This document shows positions 35,338 to 45,080 of a stretch of 64,000 nucleotides of DNA, one piece after another. Position numbers and translations under genes: made by a program. Position 1 is the stretch's first letter. Every line of letters begins with the position of its first letter. Location of the stretch: contig NZ_JAUETR010000001.1 in NCBI RefSeq assembly GCF_032484785.1, forward strand, positions 1,550,001 to 1,614,000, in the 5' to 3' direction. The DNA is from Bradyrhizobium sp. SZCCHNS1050. Its GTDB lineage: Bacteria; Pseudomonadota; Alphaproteobacteria; Rhizobiales; Xanthobacteraceae. The notes under the pieces are model-generated. The model was not told where the DNA came from, searched no databases, and saw only the letters and a program-made list of their open reading frames with translations.

Positions 35338-36783
35338 ATGGCGAAAACACTCTTAGAAGAACAGATCACGACGGCCAGGGCGCGCTGCAGGTTGGATCTA
35401 GGCGTACATTGGCGGCGCCTCGATGCCGAGGCGCATCTTGGCTATCGCAGAGGCAAACGAAGTGGGAAATGGCTGGTACGCTGGCGCAATCACCATGACG
35501 GAGCCAATTACAAGCAGGCGTCGATCGGGGTTGCCAACGACGTCAACGACAAACCAGCCGAAGGCACGCTGACCTTTGAACAGGCCGTGACACAAGCGCG
35601 AGAGCACGTCACCCGGTCAAGGGCAGAAGCGGCAGCGCTAGCTGCCGGACCGCCGCCCACAGTGCAAGCGGCAATTGAGATATACGTTCGCGAGCGCAAC
35701 GCCCGTGACAGCCGGAGGGCCGGTCGCGAAATTCGCTCCGATGCTGGCCACCGACTGCGGCGCTACCTTCTTGGTCAAGAGCGCCGTGGTCGTCAGGAAG
35801 CCATCAAGGCTGCTCCCCTTGTCGCTGTCCGCCTGTACGCGTTGACCGAAAATCACCTTCTAACTTGGCGTGAGAGCCTGCCGGCAAAATTGAAGGCCAC
35901 CACGAGGCGCCGCCTCGCAGCTGACCTAAAGGCTGCCCTGAATGCAGCATGGCTCCGCCTCCCCTCGGAACAGAAGAAGCTGAACCCGACATTCCCTTCC
36001 ATTGTGAAAGACGGGCTCAAGGCTGAGCGAATCGACGATGACGACGAGACATCCGTCGCTCGAGACAACCAAATTCTCACGGATACACAGGTCAGTACCC
36101 TCCTCCGAGCTGCGCGCAAGATCGACGAGGAGCAAGGGTTTGAAGGCGACCTATATCGCATCGTCGTGTGCCTTGCGGCAACGGGTGCGCGATTTGCGCA
36201 ACTGAGGCGGATGCGCGTGAGTGATGCGCAGCCGATAGAGCGACGCCTGATGGTGCCAGGGTCATACAAGGGGCGCGGCGGCAACGGCGGCTATGTGCCG
36301 GTACCCGTCGGTGAAGATGTCATTGACGTTCTGATGCCGGCAATTTCAGGCCGGCCGAAAGAAGCGCCATTGTTCGAACGCTGGCGGTACGAGCAGGCTG
36401 GTAACTTCGGGTGGAAACCGTCAGAGCGCGGTCCGTGGAGGACAGCTGAACTCACTCGGCCGTGGCAAGACATCCGCAAGCGCGCGGGGCTTCCAAAGGT
36501 CATCCCTTATGCGTTGCGGCATTCCAGTATTGTACGCGGCCTACGCAATCTGCTGCCCATTCAGCACGTTGCCAAAATGCATAACACATCGGTGCAGATG
36601 ATCGAGCGCCATTATGCGAAGTACATTGCAACAGCCCTGGAAGATCTAGCCAGGGCCGCCATAATACCTCTTGTCCCCCGCGGAGAGGTGAGCCTATCGT
36701 CGATGGCTGGAAGCAGTAAGCCGCTCTCATTGCCGACAGACAATGCCTTAGATGGGCACGACTCTGCCGGCTCCGAAATGTAA
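35338..36783 (+). CDS. Second phage-type tyrosine recombinase (481 aa)
   Basis: Another integrase, unrelated in detail to the preceding one. Its N-terminal DUF4102-like part has a basic motif (RRGKRSGKWLVRWRNHHDG); the catalytic domain has LAATGARFAQLRRMR (first Arg), IPYALRHSSIVRGL where the usual first His is Tyr but the Arg is kept, and MHNTSVQMIERHYAKYI with the second His and the nucleophile Tyr. It starts about 150 bp after the tRNA-Glu-derived site, so two integrative elements, or a composite one, seem to lie in tandem here. Its own target is not visible. Confidence 0.85.
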   Translation: MAKTLLEEQITTARARCRLDLGVHWRRLDAEAHLGYRRGKRSGKWLVRWRNHHDGANYKQASIGVANDVNDKPAEGTLTFEQAVTQAREHVTRSRAEAAALAAGPPPTVQAAIEIYVRERNARDSRRAGREIRSDAGHRLRRYLLGQERRGRQEAIKAAPLVAVRLYALTENHLLTWRESLPAKLKATTRRRLAADLKAALNAAWLRLPSEQKKLNPTFPSIVKDGLKAERIDDDDETSVARDNQILTDTQVSTLLRAARKIDEEQGFEGDLYRIVVCLAATGARFAQLRRMRVSDAQPIERRLMVPGSYKGRGGNGGYVPVPVGEDVIDVLMPAISGRPKEAPLFERWRYEQAGNFGWKPSERGPWRTAELTRPWQDIRKRAGLPKVIPYALRHSSIVRGLRNLLPIQHVAKMHNTSVQMIERHYAKYIATALEDLARAAIIPLVPRGEVSLSSMAGSSKPLSLPTDNALDGHDSAGSEM

Positions 36784-36872
36784 CGCTGCAGGCCGCTGGT
36801 TAGCTCGCGGCCATTTTCAGTTCGATACGTGAAGCGTGTACTTACTACCTTGAATATGTCCGAGCGAAACGA

Positions 36873-37217
36873 CTATCTTCCGTTGGCGGGCGCCACATTG
36901 ATGCCAAGCAGAGACAACAGAGATTGCACAACGACGAGCCTACGACGACCGACCGTCGTCGTCGTAACCCGACCATTTCCGATGAGTTCATAGATCTTGG
37001 TTCGCCCAAGCCCCGTTGCTTGACAGGCTTCCGCCACGGTACAGGTCAAGCGGTGCGCAAATGGGATGCAATCTGGCGGGGCACGGTTCGGCTCATCTGG
37101 AGCCGCAATGGACGCCGTTCGGGTACCGCATTCGAGGCGCCGGCCACGTCGCTTCAAGGTTGCGCCTCCTCCATTTTCGCAAGATTTTACCCTGAGGTCG
37201 CCTGCACTCGACGTCAA
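36873..37217 (-). CDS. Excisionase/AlpA-like HTH protein
   Basis: The C-terminal half is a MerR/Xis-type HTH: CTVAEACQATGLGRTKIYEL as helix pair, then IGNGRVTTTTVGRRRLVV as the wing. The first 50 residues are basic and unconserved, so the true start may be an internal GTG. It faces the second integrase across a 90-bp gap and may be its directionality factor. Confidence 0.68.
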   Translation of the reverse strand: MTSSAGDLRVKSCENGGGATLKRRGRRLECGTRTASIAAPDEPNRAPPDCIPFAHRLTCTVAEACQATGLGRTKIYELIGNGRVTTTTVGRRRLVVVQSLLSLLGINVAPANGR

Positions 37218-37540
37218 CAGAGCCGAGCGAGCAGAGTGTCCTGGCGTACCCTAGAAAGCTGCGGAGGGGCTGACAAAGATGGATTGTATTTTTGGACCGA
37301 ACTAGCCGAATTCGAGTCGCTCCCCTTCGTCTGCACCAATCATTAGCTTCTATGCGGTCGTCAAAGTCCAAGGCGTTATTCAGTTAGAGAGAGCGGGAGC
37401 GATGGCGCGACGATGACCTACCCTTCCAGCATCATTTCCAACCAATCTGGCACATTTCACTTATTCGATCAGGCGATGCCTGCTAAACGCCAAAGACCTA
37501 GCTCACTACGATCGCAAGACATTATCTGGCCGCCTTACCA
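37218..37540. other. Intergenic, no gene seen
   Basis: A 320-bp stretch of average to low G+C between the HTH gene and the coiled-coil gene. Only short frames without motif. Confidence 0.45.
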
Positions 37541-37894
37541 CTATTCGGCGTCTCCTGCATCTCGAGCTGGAATAAAACGCGGTTCATGCTTTTGACTACG
37601 CAGGTATTCATCAACGCGATCAGTGACCGCATATCTCATTGCCTTCTCACTAAATGCATCGAGGCGGGCCTCCAGCATCGCTATTCGCGCCTTCATCTCT
37701 GCCTCGCTCTTTGCACGATCTTTTTCTTGCGCTTCGAGCTTTTCGATCAGCCTTTCGTTCAAGCGCTTATACTCTGACAACGCGTTCTCAGTCGCATCCT
37801 TCAAAGAGTCAAAACGTGTTTTTACGACGATATGCTCATCGTAGATTTCCTTTAGCTTAGCCAGAACGGCGGCAGTCTTTTTCCCATCAAACAT
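37541..37894 (-). CDS. Coiled-coil protein coupled to HtpG (117 aa)
   Basis: Residues 10-95 are an almost unbroken charged coiled coil (KRLNERLIEKLEAQEKDRAK and SEAEMKARIAMLEARLDA). It begins four bases after the HtpG stop codon, so it is surely co-translated with it, and both share the lower G+C of this segment in contrast to the HtpG core. No catalytic motif, signal or membrane helix. A dedicated partner, client or scaffold of this unusual HtpG is the simplest inference. Confidence 0.75.
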   Translation of the reverse strand: MFDGKKTAAVLAKLKEIYDEHIVVKTRFDSLKDATENALSEYKRLNERLIEKLEAQEKDRAKSEAEMKARIAMLEARLDAFSEKAMRYAVTDRVDEYLRSQKHEPRFIPARDAGDAE

Positions 37895-37898
37895 ACGA

Positions 37899-40094
37899 CT
37901 AGACCTTTAGCCGCGCTTGCTGCGCCCAAGATGTGAATTCCTTAAGTGTCTTGGAGAAATCGCTCATTTCCAAAAGCAATTCACGAGAGTTGGCTTTTGT
38001 CGCCTCTAGCGTCAATTGAATGTGATTTAGTATGGCTTCTTCGGCGGTCAGCTTCTTCTGCTCCCCCTTGTCGTAGATTTCAGAAGCGGGAGCCCTGGCT
38101 TGTCGCACCGGCGATCTCTTGTTCGCCGTGTCTTCGTCAAGCATAGTTGATAGTCTGATTTCATTCTCGAAAACATCTGGCTGCCCCTGTCTGGCACGAT
38201 CAGAAATTTCGGATAAACCGTCACCAGTACTACTTTTCAACACCAGCCGGTTGAGCCTTGCCGTGAACTTGACCAGATCCTCCGGCAGCTCGCCGTCAAG
38301 GATCTGCGCCTGCTCCAGCAACAAGAACGAGAGATCGTCGACCTTGGCCTTGTCGGCCGCACCCATGGCGACCGCCATCACCAGCGGATGGCGTAGATTG
38401 ATCTCCAAGATCGGCTTAGTGCGAGCGCCGGGCGCCTGCTGCGACAGGATCCGCTCCAGCTCGCGGTCGGGACCGTGGCTGCCGGCAACCAAGCACGAGG
38501 CGCTGGTAGTGAGCCGCGTCGAGACCTTCACGTCGGCGACGCGATCGCCGAGACTCGCCTTGATCAGCGCCACCGTGTTTGCCTCGTCGGCCGCCGGCTT
38601 CTCCGCCTCGCCGTCCTTCTGCTTATCGGCAAGCGGGATCGGATCGAAATCGATGTCGCCCTGGCTCAGCGACTTCAGCGGCTTGCCGTCGAATTCGAGC
38701 CGCGCCGAGGTCCAGAACGCATCGACCGGGTCGGTCAGCAGCAGCACCTCGACGCCGCGCGCCTTGGCCGCTTCGAGCCGGGGGTTGGACTTCAGCCGCT
38801 CGATGCTGTCGCCGACCAGGAAATAGATCTCGGTCTGGTTCTCCTTGAGACCCTCGACATACTGCTTGAGCGAGCGCCGCTCGCCTGACGTCGTGGTGAA
38901 GCGCGACAGCGCCAGCAGCTTGTCGCGCCGCTCGAAGTCCTCGTAGAGGCCTTCCTTGATCACCGCGGCGAACGCATCCCAGATCTTGTTGAAATTCTCG
39001 GGATCCTTGTCGGCGAGCTGCTCCAGCTCGCTGATGACCCGCGTCGTCACGGCTTTTCGGATCTGCGCCAGCTGCGGATTGTTCTGCAGCATCTCGCGCG
39101 ACAGGTTGAGCGGCAGATCCTCGCTGTCGATTACGCCGCGGAAGAAACGCAGATAGGCCGGCAGGAGGTCGGCATCGTCGGTGATGAAGACGCGGCGGAC
39201 ATAGAGCTTGACCTTGCCCTTGCGCGCCGGCTCGAACAGGTCGAGCGGCTTGGTCGAGGGCGCGAACAGCAGCACGGCGTAGGAATAGCGGCCTTCGGCG
39301 CGATAATGCAGCGTCATCGCCGGATCGTCGAACGCGTGCGCAATCGACTTGTAGGCCTTGGTGTAGTCCTCCGCCGTCAGTTCGGATTTGGAGCGCTGCC
39401 ACAGCGCGCTTGCCGAATTGATCTGGCGCGGCTCGCCCTCCTCCGGCACCAGCATGATCGGGAACTGGATATTGTCGGAATAGGCGGTGACGATGCGCTC
39501 GATCTCATAGGTTTCGAGATATTTCTTGGCGTCGTCCTTGAGGTGCAGCACAATCTCGGTGCCGCGCGCCACCCGCTTGGCATCCTCCTCGGACGCCGGC
39601 GCCACCTCGAAACCCGCGCCGCCCGACGAGGTCCAGGTCCAGACCTCGCTGCCGCCGGCGCGACGGCTGATCACCTGGATGCGGTCGGCGACCATGAAGG
39701 CGGAATAGAAGCCGACGCCGAATTGGCCGATCAGGCCGGTGCCGTCCTTGGCCTCGGCCAGCTTCCGCACGAACGCCTTGGTGCCGGAGCGGGCGATGGT
39801 GCCGAGATGGTCGATCAGTTCCTGGCGGTCCATGCCGATGCCGCTGTCGGCGATCGTCAGGGTGCTGACAGCCTTGTTCGGGATGATCCGGATCTGGGGA
39901 GCCTCGCCTTCGCCGATCAATTCGGGCTCGGCGATCGCCTCGTAACGCAGCCTGTCACAAGCATCAGAGGCGTTGGAAATCAACTCCCGCAAAAAGATGT
40001 TGGTCTCCGAATAGACCGAATGCACCATTAGGTGCAAGAGCTCGGAAACTTCGGCTTCAAAAGGTTGCACATCAAAGTCCGCTTTGACGGACAT
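37899..40094 (-). CDS. htpG: HtpG (Hsp90) chaperone with extra 110-residue C-terminal tail (731 aa)
   Basis: Residues 1-621 are a full bacterial Hsp90: EIFLREL-type [20 protein letters not shown] at the start of the ATPase, [41 protein letters not shown], and the middle-domain [20 protein letters not shown]. The chaperone normally ends near [15 protein letters not shown]; here 110 more residues follow (622-731), charged and helical, ending in [20 protein letters not shown]. The tail and the first ~40 codons are clearly lower in G+C than the 63% core. A 117-residue coiled-coil gene follows after 4 nt. It lies in an integrase-bounded accessory segment, so it is probably a second, specialised htpG copy beside the chromosomal one. 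Confidence 0.9.
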   Translation of the reverse strand: MSVKADFDVQPFEAEVSELLHLMVHSVYSETNIFLRELISNASDACDRLRYEAIAEPELIGEGEAPQIRIIPNKAVSTLTIADSGIGMDRQELIDHLGTIARSGTKAFVRKLAEAKDGTGLIGQFGVGFYSAFMVADRIQVISRRAGGSEVWTWTSSGGAGFEVAPASEEDAKRVARGTEIVLHLKDDAKKYLETYEIERIVTAYSDNIQFPIMLVPEEGEPRQINSASALWQRSKSELTAEDYTKAYKSIAHAFDDPAMTLHYRAEGRYSYAVLLFAPSTKPLDLFEPARKGKVKLYVRRVFITDDADLLPAYLRFFRGVIDSEDLPLNLSREMLQNNPQLAQIRKAVTTRVISELEQLADKDPENFNKIWDAFAAVIKEGLYEDFERRDKLLALSRFTTTSGERRSLKQYVEGLKENQTEIYFLVGDSIERLKSNPRLEAAKARGVEVLLLTDPVDAFWTSARLEFDGKPLKSLSQGDIDFDPIPLADKQKDGEAEKPAADEANTVALIKASLGDRVADVKVSTRLTTSASCLVAGSHGPDRELERILSQQAPGARTKPILEINLRHPLVMAVAMGAADKAKVDDLSFLLLEQAQILDGELPEDLVKFTARLNRLVLKSSTGDGLSEISDRARQGQPDVFENEIRLSTMLDEDTANKRSPVRQARAPASEIYDKGEQKKLTAEEAILNHIQLTLEATKANSRELLLEMSDFSKTLKEFTSWAQQARLKV

Positions 40095-40240
40095 ATCAAC
40101 TCTCTTTCGGCTGCAATACTTAAGTGTATCTCGTGATGTAGTCGGGAGGAAGCATAATAAATTCGCTTGTTCCGAGACCGGAAAACTGAACCGTTTTTGG
40201 CGAGAGTCTTGCGCTGCCGAGTACCCTCGGCTGGGAGGAG
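40095..40240. other. Upstream region of the htpG operon
   Basis: A+T-richer 150 bp. The minus strand has GAAAGAGAG eight bases before the htpG ATG as ribosome binding site. I see no confident heat-shock (sigma-32 or CIRCE) element. Confidence 0.4.
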
Positions 40241-40249
40241 CGGAAGACG

Positions 40250-40966
40250 ATGAAAGCCTTGAAATTCTCGGACACCCCAGGCGTTCATTCTGAAGCAGGG
40301 CAATGACGGCCTGCCGGTTGCCGAGATCTGCCGCAAGGCCGGGATCAGCCAGGCGACCTATTTCAACTGGAAGAAGAGGTACGATGGGTTGCTGCCGACC
40401 GAGATGCGGCGGCTGAAGCAGCTCGACGACGAGTACGGCAAGCTGAGGAAGCTGGTGACCGATCTGTCACTCAACAAGGAGATGCTGCAGGAAGTGATCC
40501 GCCGAAAGCTGTGAAGCTTGGTCGGAAGCGCAAAGTCGTCGACAAGGTCTGTGGCGAGTGGCAGGTGTCGATCCGCAGGGCCTGCGACGCCCCCGAGTTC
40601 GACAGGTCGGCCCTCGAACAACGGATCAGGGAGATCTGTCAGGTCCGCGTCCGCCACGGTTATCGCTGCATTCACGTCGTGCTTCGTGGCGAAGGATGGC
40701 GCCACGGGCAGAACAAGACGCGGCGGGTCTATCGCGAGTTGGGCCTGCAATCGCGCAAGAGGACGCCGCAGCGTCAAGTCAGGGCCAAGCTGCGGGATGA
40801 TCGGAGGCCGGCGACGCTGCGGCGAGCAGGCGGTAGGCGATTGCAAGAAGGTCCGAATGCTTCACGCAGAAGGTCCGTGCGAGGGTCCCCCGCCTTTCCG
40901 GAAAACGTGTGGAGGCGGCGCGGAGCGTTTGGATGCCTTGCGCACGCCAAGGTCGCTGCCCTTTAG
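40250..40966 (+). pseudogene. Decayed IS3-family orfAB
   Basis: OrfA starts at 40250 (MKALKFSD) but an extra C near 40277 shifts the frame; the rest, [20 protein letters not shown], then [20 protein letters not shown], is typical. OrfB (from 40511) has the N-terminal HTH_21-like part (CQVRVRHGYRCIHVVLRGEG and RRVYRELGLQSRKRTPQ) with an internal deletion near RRACDAPEFD, and its catalytic DDE part is missing altogether. A dead fragment, different from the intact IS3 at 8338. Confidence 0.82.
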
Positions 40967-41161
40967 AAACAGGAAGAACGTATGCGAGCGGCTCGCCGCT
41001 CTCAGAGCATCTTGCGCGAGGGATTGAAGCCGAACGACCAGGTCGCGTCTGCGGCCTAGTTCACGAAATCCCGATCCGCACTTGCGGACGCGCACGGCTA
41101 GAATCGACCAGAACTGCCTACTTATGTCTGGCTAGAACTCGCGGCTTCCGCAGAAGACTTT
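40967..41161. other. Intergenic, no gene seen
   Basis: About 195 bp between the dead IS3 and the end of the pentapeptide gene; nothing recognisable. Confidence 0.4.
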
Positions 41162-42403
41162 CTATCGCGCTGGTGTCGTCGGGCATGCGATCGGTTCATA
41201 TTTGAAGCCAGCTGGCTCCGTGCATTGCCGAATGCCCTTGGCTAACGTCGCGCTCTTCTTCAGCTCGGCCAGCATATCTTTAGTAAAATAGGGCTGTTCG
41301 CACTCGAGCTGTTCGGCTGTCATCCCCGGCGCGCCAACGCAGGCTTTCTCCAGTTCCTCTACCTTCAGGCCGGTGACGCCCTTGAAGCTGACGCGTGAGA
41401 TCGTTGCGTGGTCGAACTCTGCTCCGGTGAGCGTAGCGCCCGAGAAATCGGCACCTTGGATGTTGGCGTAGGAGAAATTTGCGTCCGTGAGGTTAGCATC
41501 GATGAAATGCGTGACGTAATGCCGTCGCTCGTCTCCATTCCACGTGCCCCGACACCGCGCGGGCCGCGTGTCATCCTCGGCCGGTTCGTTCAGGCGGTTG
41601 CCGATTGCCGTGCACCAGCCAGGGTTCTGCCAATCGCCCGCCTCGATGCCGATGAATTCCGCCCCCTGCATTTCCGCCTTCACGAAATTGGCGCGGTGCA
41701 TCTTCGACGCCGACATGCGCGTATGGCCCAGACCTTTGACAACGCCCCATTCGTCTTGCAGGTCGAGGCCGACGTAGCAGCCGTGTTCGAGGTCAAAATG
41801 CTTTCCGGTCGGATCGTCCTGCGCTTTCCGCTCGCCGATGGCCCTCATCGCGAGTTGAATAGATCCGTCCAGTTTGAAACCCGGCTGGCGGTACTTTTCG
41901 CCGGAGCAGAGCTTGTCTGAGGCCGTCTTGACATAGGACGACAACGTATCGAATACGGCCCGATGGTAGGATCGGTCGCTTCGCGCGACAAAGGTCAGGA
42001 CATGGATCGCCTCCGCCCGCGCGGGCTCCGAGCCAGCCGTCGCATCCGTCGCCAGCAGTGGCTTGATATTTGAGGCAAACAGCTCGGCTTTTTTCTGGTT
42101 GAACGCGTCTTCGGTCCCGCGGATGCCCTGCAGGCTCGTGATGACGGTCGCGAAGACGGCGAGGCCCCCTAGCGTCTGTACGACCGCTGATCGGACCTTG
42201 GATCGCATCTCGATGATCTTGCCGAGGTCCTCCGGCGGAATGGGAACGAGCCTGCCGTCGGCACCCACCGTGCGATCGATGGGCACCGCATAGACCGGAA
42301 CGAGAATAATGAGGGTGATCGAAACGACCACATAGAACGCAATCGAGGTGAGGAGGACATCCACCGGGATGTACAGGCCCCACAGTGTCAGCCCTGCGTC
42401 CAT
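41162..42403 (-). CDS. Membrane-anchored pentapeptide-repeat protein (413 aa)
   Basis: Two membrane helices open the protein (VLLTSIAFYVVVSITLIILV at 14-38 and AVVQTLGGLAVFATVITSLQ near 73-92), placing the remainder on one side of the inner membrane. Residues 230-345 carry a broken pentapeptide array: ANFVKAEMQGAEF, then ANLTDANFSYANIQGADFSG and ATLTGAEFDHATI, the A(D/N)LXX right-handed helix. The C-terminus has spaced cysteines. It is the last of three same-strand genes with an S1/P1 nuclease and a PLD protein (gaps 39 and 64 bp), so likely co-transcribed. Role in the trio unknown; anchor or immunity protein are possible. Confidence 0.82.
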   Translation of the reverse strand: MDAGLTLWGLYIPVDVLLTSIAFYVVVSITLIILVPVYAVPIDRTVGADGRLVPIPPEDLGKIIEMRSKVRSAVVQTLGGLAVFATVITSLQGIRGTEDAFNQKKAELFASNIKPLLATDATAGSEPARAEAIHVLTFVARSDRSYHRAVFDTLSSYVKTASDKLCSGEKYRQPGFKLDGSIQLAMRAIGERKAQDDPTGKHFDLEHGCYVGLDLQDEWGVVKGLGHTRMSASKMHRANFVKAEMQGAEFIGIEAGDWQNPGWCTAIGNRLNEPAEDDTRPARCRGTWNGDERRHYVTHFIDANLTDANFSYANIQGADFSGATLTGAEFDHATISRVSFKGVTGLKVEELEKACVGAPGMTAEQLECEQPYFTKDMLAELKKSATLAKGIRQCTEPAGFKYEPIACPTTPAR

Positions 42404-42442
42404 CGCTCACCTATGTCTGTGTTGCGAGCTCATCAAGCGGCA

Positions 42443-43255
42443 TCAATCTGCGAAGACACTATCGAGCAGATGCGCAAGGCGCACGCCCGCCTTTTGCAAG
42501 CGCTCCCGGATGATGACGTCGCTCTTTGCCAGATACGCCGCATCGATCGTCACGCTGCCACTGTCAGGTGGATCGCAGGATTTCCCATGGAAGGTGCAAT
42601 AGCCGGTTTCGGCTGCCTCGCTGATGGCGAAGGATTCGTTCGCCCAGTCGTGAGGATCGGACGCATTCCACTCGGCGATTTGCTCGTCCGTGATCGCGTC
42701 GAACAGCTTGTCGGCCGCAAGCTTCACATCCGATCCGACCGCGTGCACCACGAGGCAATTGTCCCAGGCGGAATGAAGATTCCGGCTACAGGCGCCCGAG
42801 ACGTCGATGGTGTTTCCGCCACGATCATCCGCGAACGAGACATGCAGCGGCTGGTGGACATCGCCGACCCAATGGCCCAGCGACTTAAGCGCGATCAGGC
42901 GGTCGGCGGTTTTGGAGGCCTTCGAGGCTACGTTCTCGGCATCGTTGAGAATAGCCGTTACGACGCATTCGCTCGCGCCTCCGCAGTCATCCGCGGTCAG
43001 TGGCTTGCCGTCACGGGGCAGATTGAGGAAGTGGCGCGGCGGGTGGATGCGCGGGTGGTCGGGGAAGATGCATGAATCCGCGAATGTATCGAATTCCGAT
43101 CCTGATTTGATCAGTTTTCGAACAGCCGCACGCGTGTCGGGCTGAGCGAGGCGAAAGGCAATCTCGCAGACGATCTTGTGCCCCTCATCACCCCACGCGG
43201 CGGCCTGGCCGCAAAGCGCCGCCCATAGGATCACAGCAAACGAAAGAAGCCGCAT
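42443..43255 (-). CDS. S1/P1-type zinc nuclease, secreted (270 aa)
   Basis: A single-strand-specific nuclease of the S1/P1 family. Residues 1-20 are a signal peptide (MRLLSFAVILWAALCGQAAA) and the mature protein begins with Trp, whose amino group is a zinc ligand in this family. The other zinc ligands are in place: WGDEGHKIV, FADSCIFPDH, PPRHFLNLP, LGHWVGDVHQPLHVSFADD and LHSAWDN. The start is fixed by the signal peptide. It would act in the periplasm or outside. Few bacterial operons pair it with a PLD enzyme; here the PLD gene is 64 bp upstream and a membrane pentapeptide gene 39 bp downstream. Confidence 0.9.
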   Translation of the reverse strand: MRLLSFAVILWAALCGQAAAWGDEGHKIVCEIAFRLAQPDTRAAVRKLIKSGSEFDTFADSCIFPDHPRIHPPRHFLNLPRDGKPLTADDCGGASECVVTAILNDAENVASKASKTADRLIALKSLGHWVGDVHQPLHVSFADDRGGNTIDVSGACSRNLHSAWDNCLVVHAVGSDVKLAADKLFDAITDEQIAEWNASDPHDWANESFAISEAAETGYCTFHGKSCDPPDSGSVTIDAAYLAKSDVIIRERLQKAGVRLAHLLDSVFAD

Positions 43256-43319
43256 GATACATCTCCCTTCGAGAGAAATAGTCGGATTTTGATCGCTCCT
43301 GCGATGGCCGCTCGGCGCC

Positions 43320-44996
43320 CTATTGCCCTGAGAAATAGAGGCGCCTGAGGGTTCGGTCCGTCCCCTTCGCAAAATAGCTGGCGCTCGGCCGTTCGCCGTC
43401 GATCCAGTTTGGATTGTCGATCAGGTATTTCCGCAAAAGAGCGGCGGCGGGCGTCTGATTGTCCTTGAACGAGAGCGATTCCCGGAAGGCATAGTGGGAG
43501 AAGAGCCGCATGAACTCCCCAAGATAAATATCCGCGAGGATTTCGTTGCCCTGGATCACCAGCATGTTTTCGTCGTTGGTGATGGCGGACGCATCGGAAA
43601 AGTTCGCCGACCCCACAACGATGACCGGGTTGGGACCGAGAGGATCGGAGATCATGTACTTGGTGTGCACATAGAGTACATGCTGCTCATCGGTGATCTT
43701 GTCGATCTCCGCAAGCCAACGATCGAAGTTATTGAGTTCGACCTTGTGCCCTACTGAAACGACCGTGTTGGGCAGCTTCCGAATACGGTCAATCTCGGCC
43801 GATTGCTGTTTCATCGTCTTACCGTTGCCCTTCTTCTCCATGAGGGCAAAACGCAGCACATCGTCCTCGCGATCGTAGACGTCGACGAAACGGCCGTTCA
43901 TGCCGAAGGCAAAGGTCATGAAGAGAGCCCGCTCGCTCTTGCCGGCAATCTTCGCGTACCAGTCCATCGCGGCAAGCTCGGTCTGCGGCGAGAATACGGG
44001 CGTGACCTCCTTGTCCCAGGGATCCGCCGGCACGGGCGTCGCTTCGTCGTTGGCTTCGGCCGTGGGTTTCTTGGTCAGGTCCTGATCCAGCAACGTCCAG
44101 TACTCGAAATACTTCTCCGCGATGGCGGCGTCGCGCACGATATGGGCATTGTTGGAATGACCATAGATGCCGTTCTCGCTGAGATTGGTCGAGCCGGTCC
44201 AAACCTGTTCTGATGTCTCGTCTTTGCGGAGAACCAGAAACTTGTTGTGTGCGAACTGCCCGGTATGGATGCGCGGCTTGACCATCTTGCCAACGCCGGC
44301 CCCCTCCATCGCCTCCCGGTTTTTGTCGCCTTGCGTTTTTCCGTCGTAAAGGATTTTGACCGTCGCGCCGCGCTTCTTGGCCGCTTTAAGCGCAGTGTAG
44401 ATCTCCTTGTTCTTGAATTCGAAGAACGCGCCGTAGAGTTCGTCGCCATCTCCTGCCTGCTCGATAAAGGTTTCGAGCCCCTCGATCAGGCCGCGCGAAA
44501 GCCAGTCGAACGCAGCTTGGCCGACCTCGTCGGGCGTCCTATTCTGAAAGCGACGTGCATATTCCTGGGACGCGACGGCCCCGCGGTTGAAGAACACGGC
44601 GTGCTTGCCGATTTTCGTGCCTTCGGTTTTGACCTTCAGCGAAACGTCGGGCCCGTCTGTCAGTGCCGTCGGCGTCCCGCAGCGCGGGACAATGCGATAG
44701 GTGTACTCGTGGACCTCCTCGACGGTATAGTCCGACCATTGGAAGGTCTGCAGCGGATGTTTGTAGGAGGTGACGGGGACCCCAGGCGCCGGGTTCGGTT
44801 CGACAGCTTGGAATGTCTTCATGCCCGGCAGCCAGATGACTTCGCCGTCCGAGTGACGGGTTCGTTGGATGGCGAACCCTAGAACCCTGTCCTTCCGGAT
44901 AGAGGCGGCTGGATAATCCCATCCCAGCAGCACAACGTGGCTACCAGCGATTGCAAGAGCGGGAAAGGGATCGGTTGGCTTGCTACTTTTACGCAT
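43320..44996 (-). CDS. Phospholipase-D-superfamily protein with two HKD sites (558 aa)
   Basis: The first ~120 residues are a beta-rich, fibronectin-like domain (FAIQRTRHSDGEVIWLPG, then YTVEEVHEYTYRIVP). Then come two PLD repeats: the first FAHNKFLVLRKD with TGSTNLSENG has H and K but Arg at the usual Asp place; the second HTKYMISDPL with VGSANFSDAS is complete. So the active site is near-canonical. I start at the ATG giving MRKSSKPT; the ATG at 45080 would add a hydrophobic leader (WGFLFLFCLNSFW) and make it membrane-attached. First gene of the PLD/S1-P1/pentapeptide set; nuclease or phospholipase activity is open. Confidence 0.85.
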   Translation of the reverse strand: MRKSSKPTDPFPALAIAGSHVVLLGWDYPAASIRKDRVLGFAIQRTRHSDGEVIWLPGMKTFQAVEPNPAPGVPVTSYKHPLQTFQWSDYTVEEVHEYTYRIVPRCGTPTALTDGPDVSLKVKTEGTKIGKHAVFFNRGAVASQEYARRFQNRTPDEVGQAAFDWLSRGLIEGLETFIEQAGDGDELYGAFFEFKNKEIYTALKAAKKRGATVKILYDGKTQGDKNREAMEGAGVGKMVKPRIHTGQFAHNKFLVLRKDETSEQVWTGSTNLSENGIYGHSNNAHIVRDAAIAEKYFEYWTLLDQDLTKKPTAEANDEATPVPADPWDKEVTPVFSPQTELAAMDWYAKIAGKSERALFMTFAFGMNGRFVDVYDREDDVLRFALMEKKGNGKTMKQQSAEIDRIRKLPNTVVSVGHKVELNNFDRWLAEIDKITDEQHVLYVHTKYMISDPLGPNPVIVVGSANFSDASAITNDENMLVIQGNEILADIYLGEFMRLFSHYAFRESLSFKDNQTPAAALLRKYLIDNPNWIDGERPSASYFAKGTDRTLRRLYFSGQ

Positions 44997-45080
44997 GGAC
45001 CGGCTCAATGCTTTCCAGAATGAATTCAGGCAGAATAGGAACAGAAAGCCCCAAGCAAGCCCGTCAAGATGGGCCCTCAC

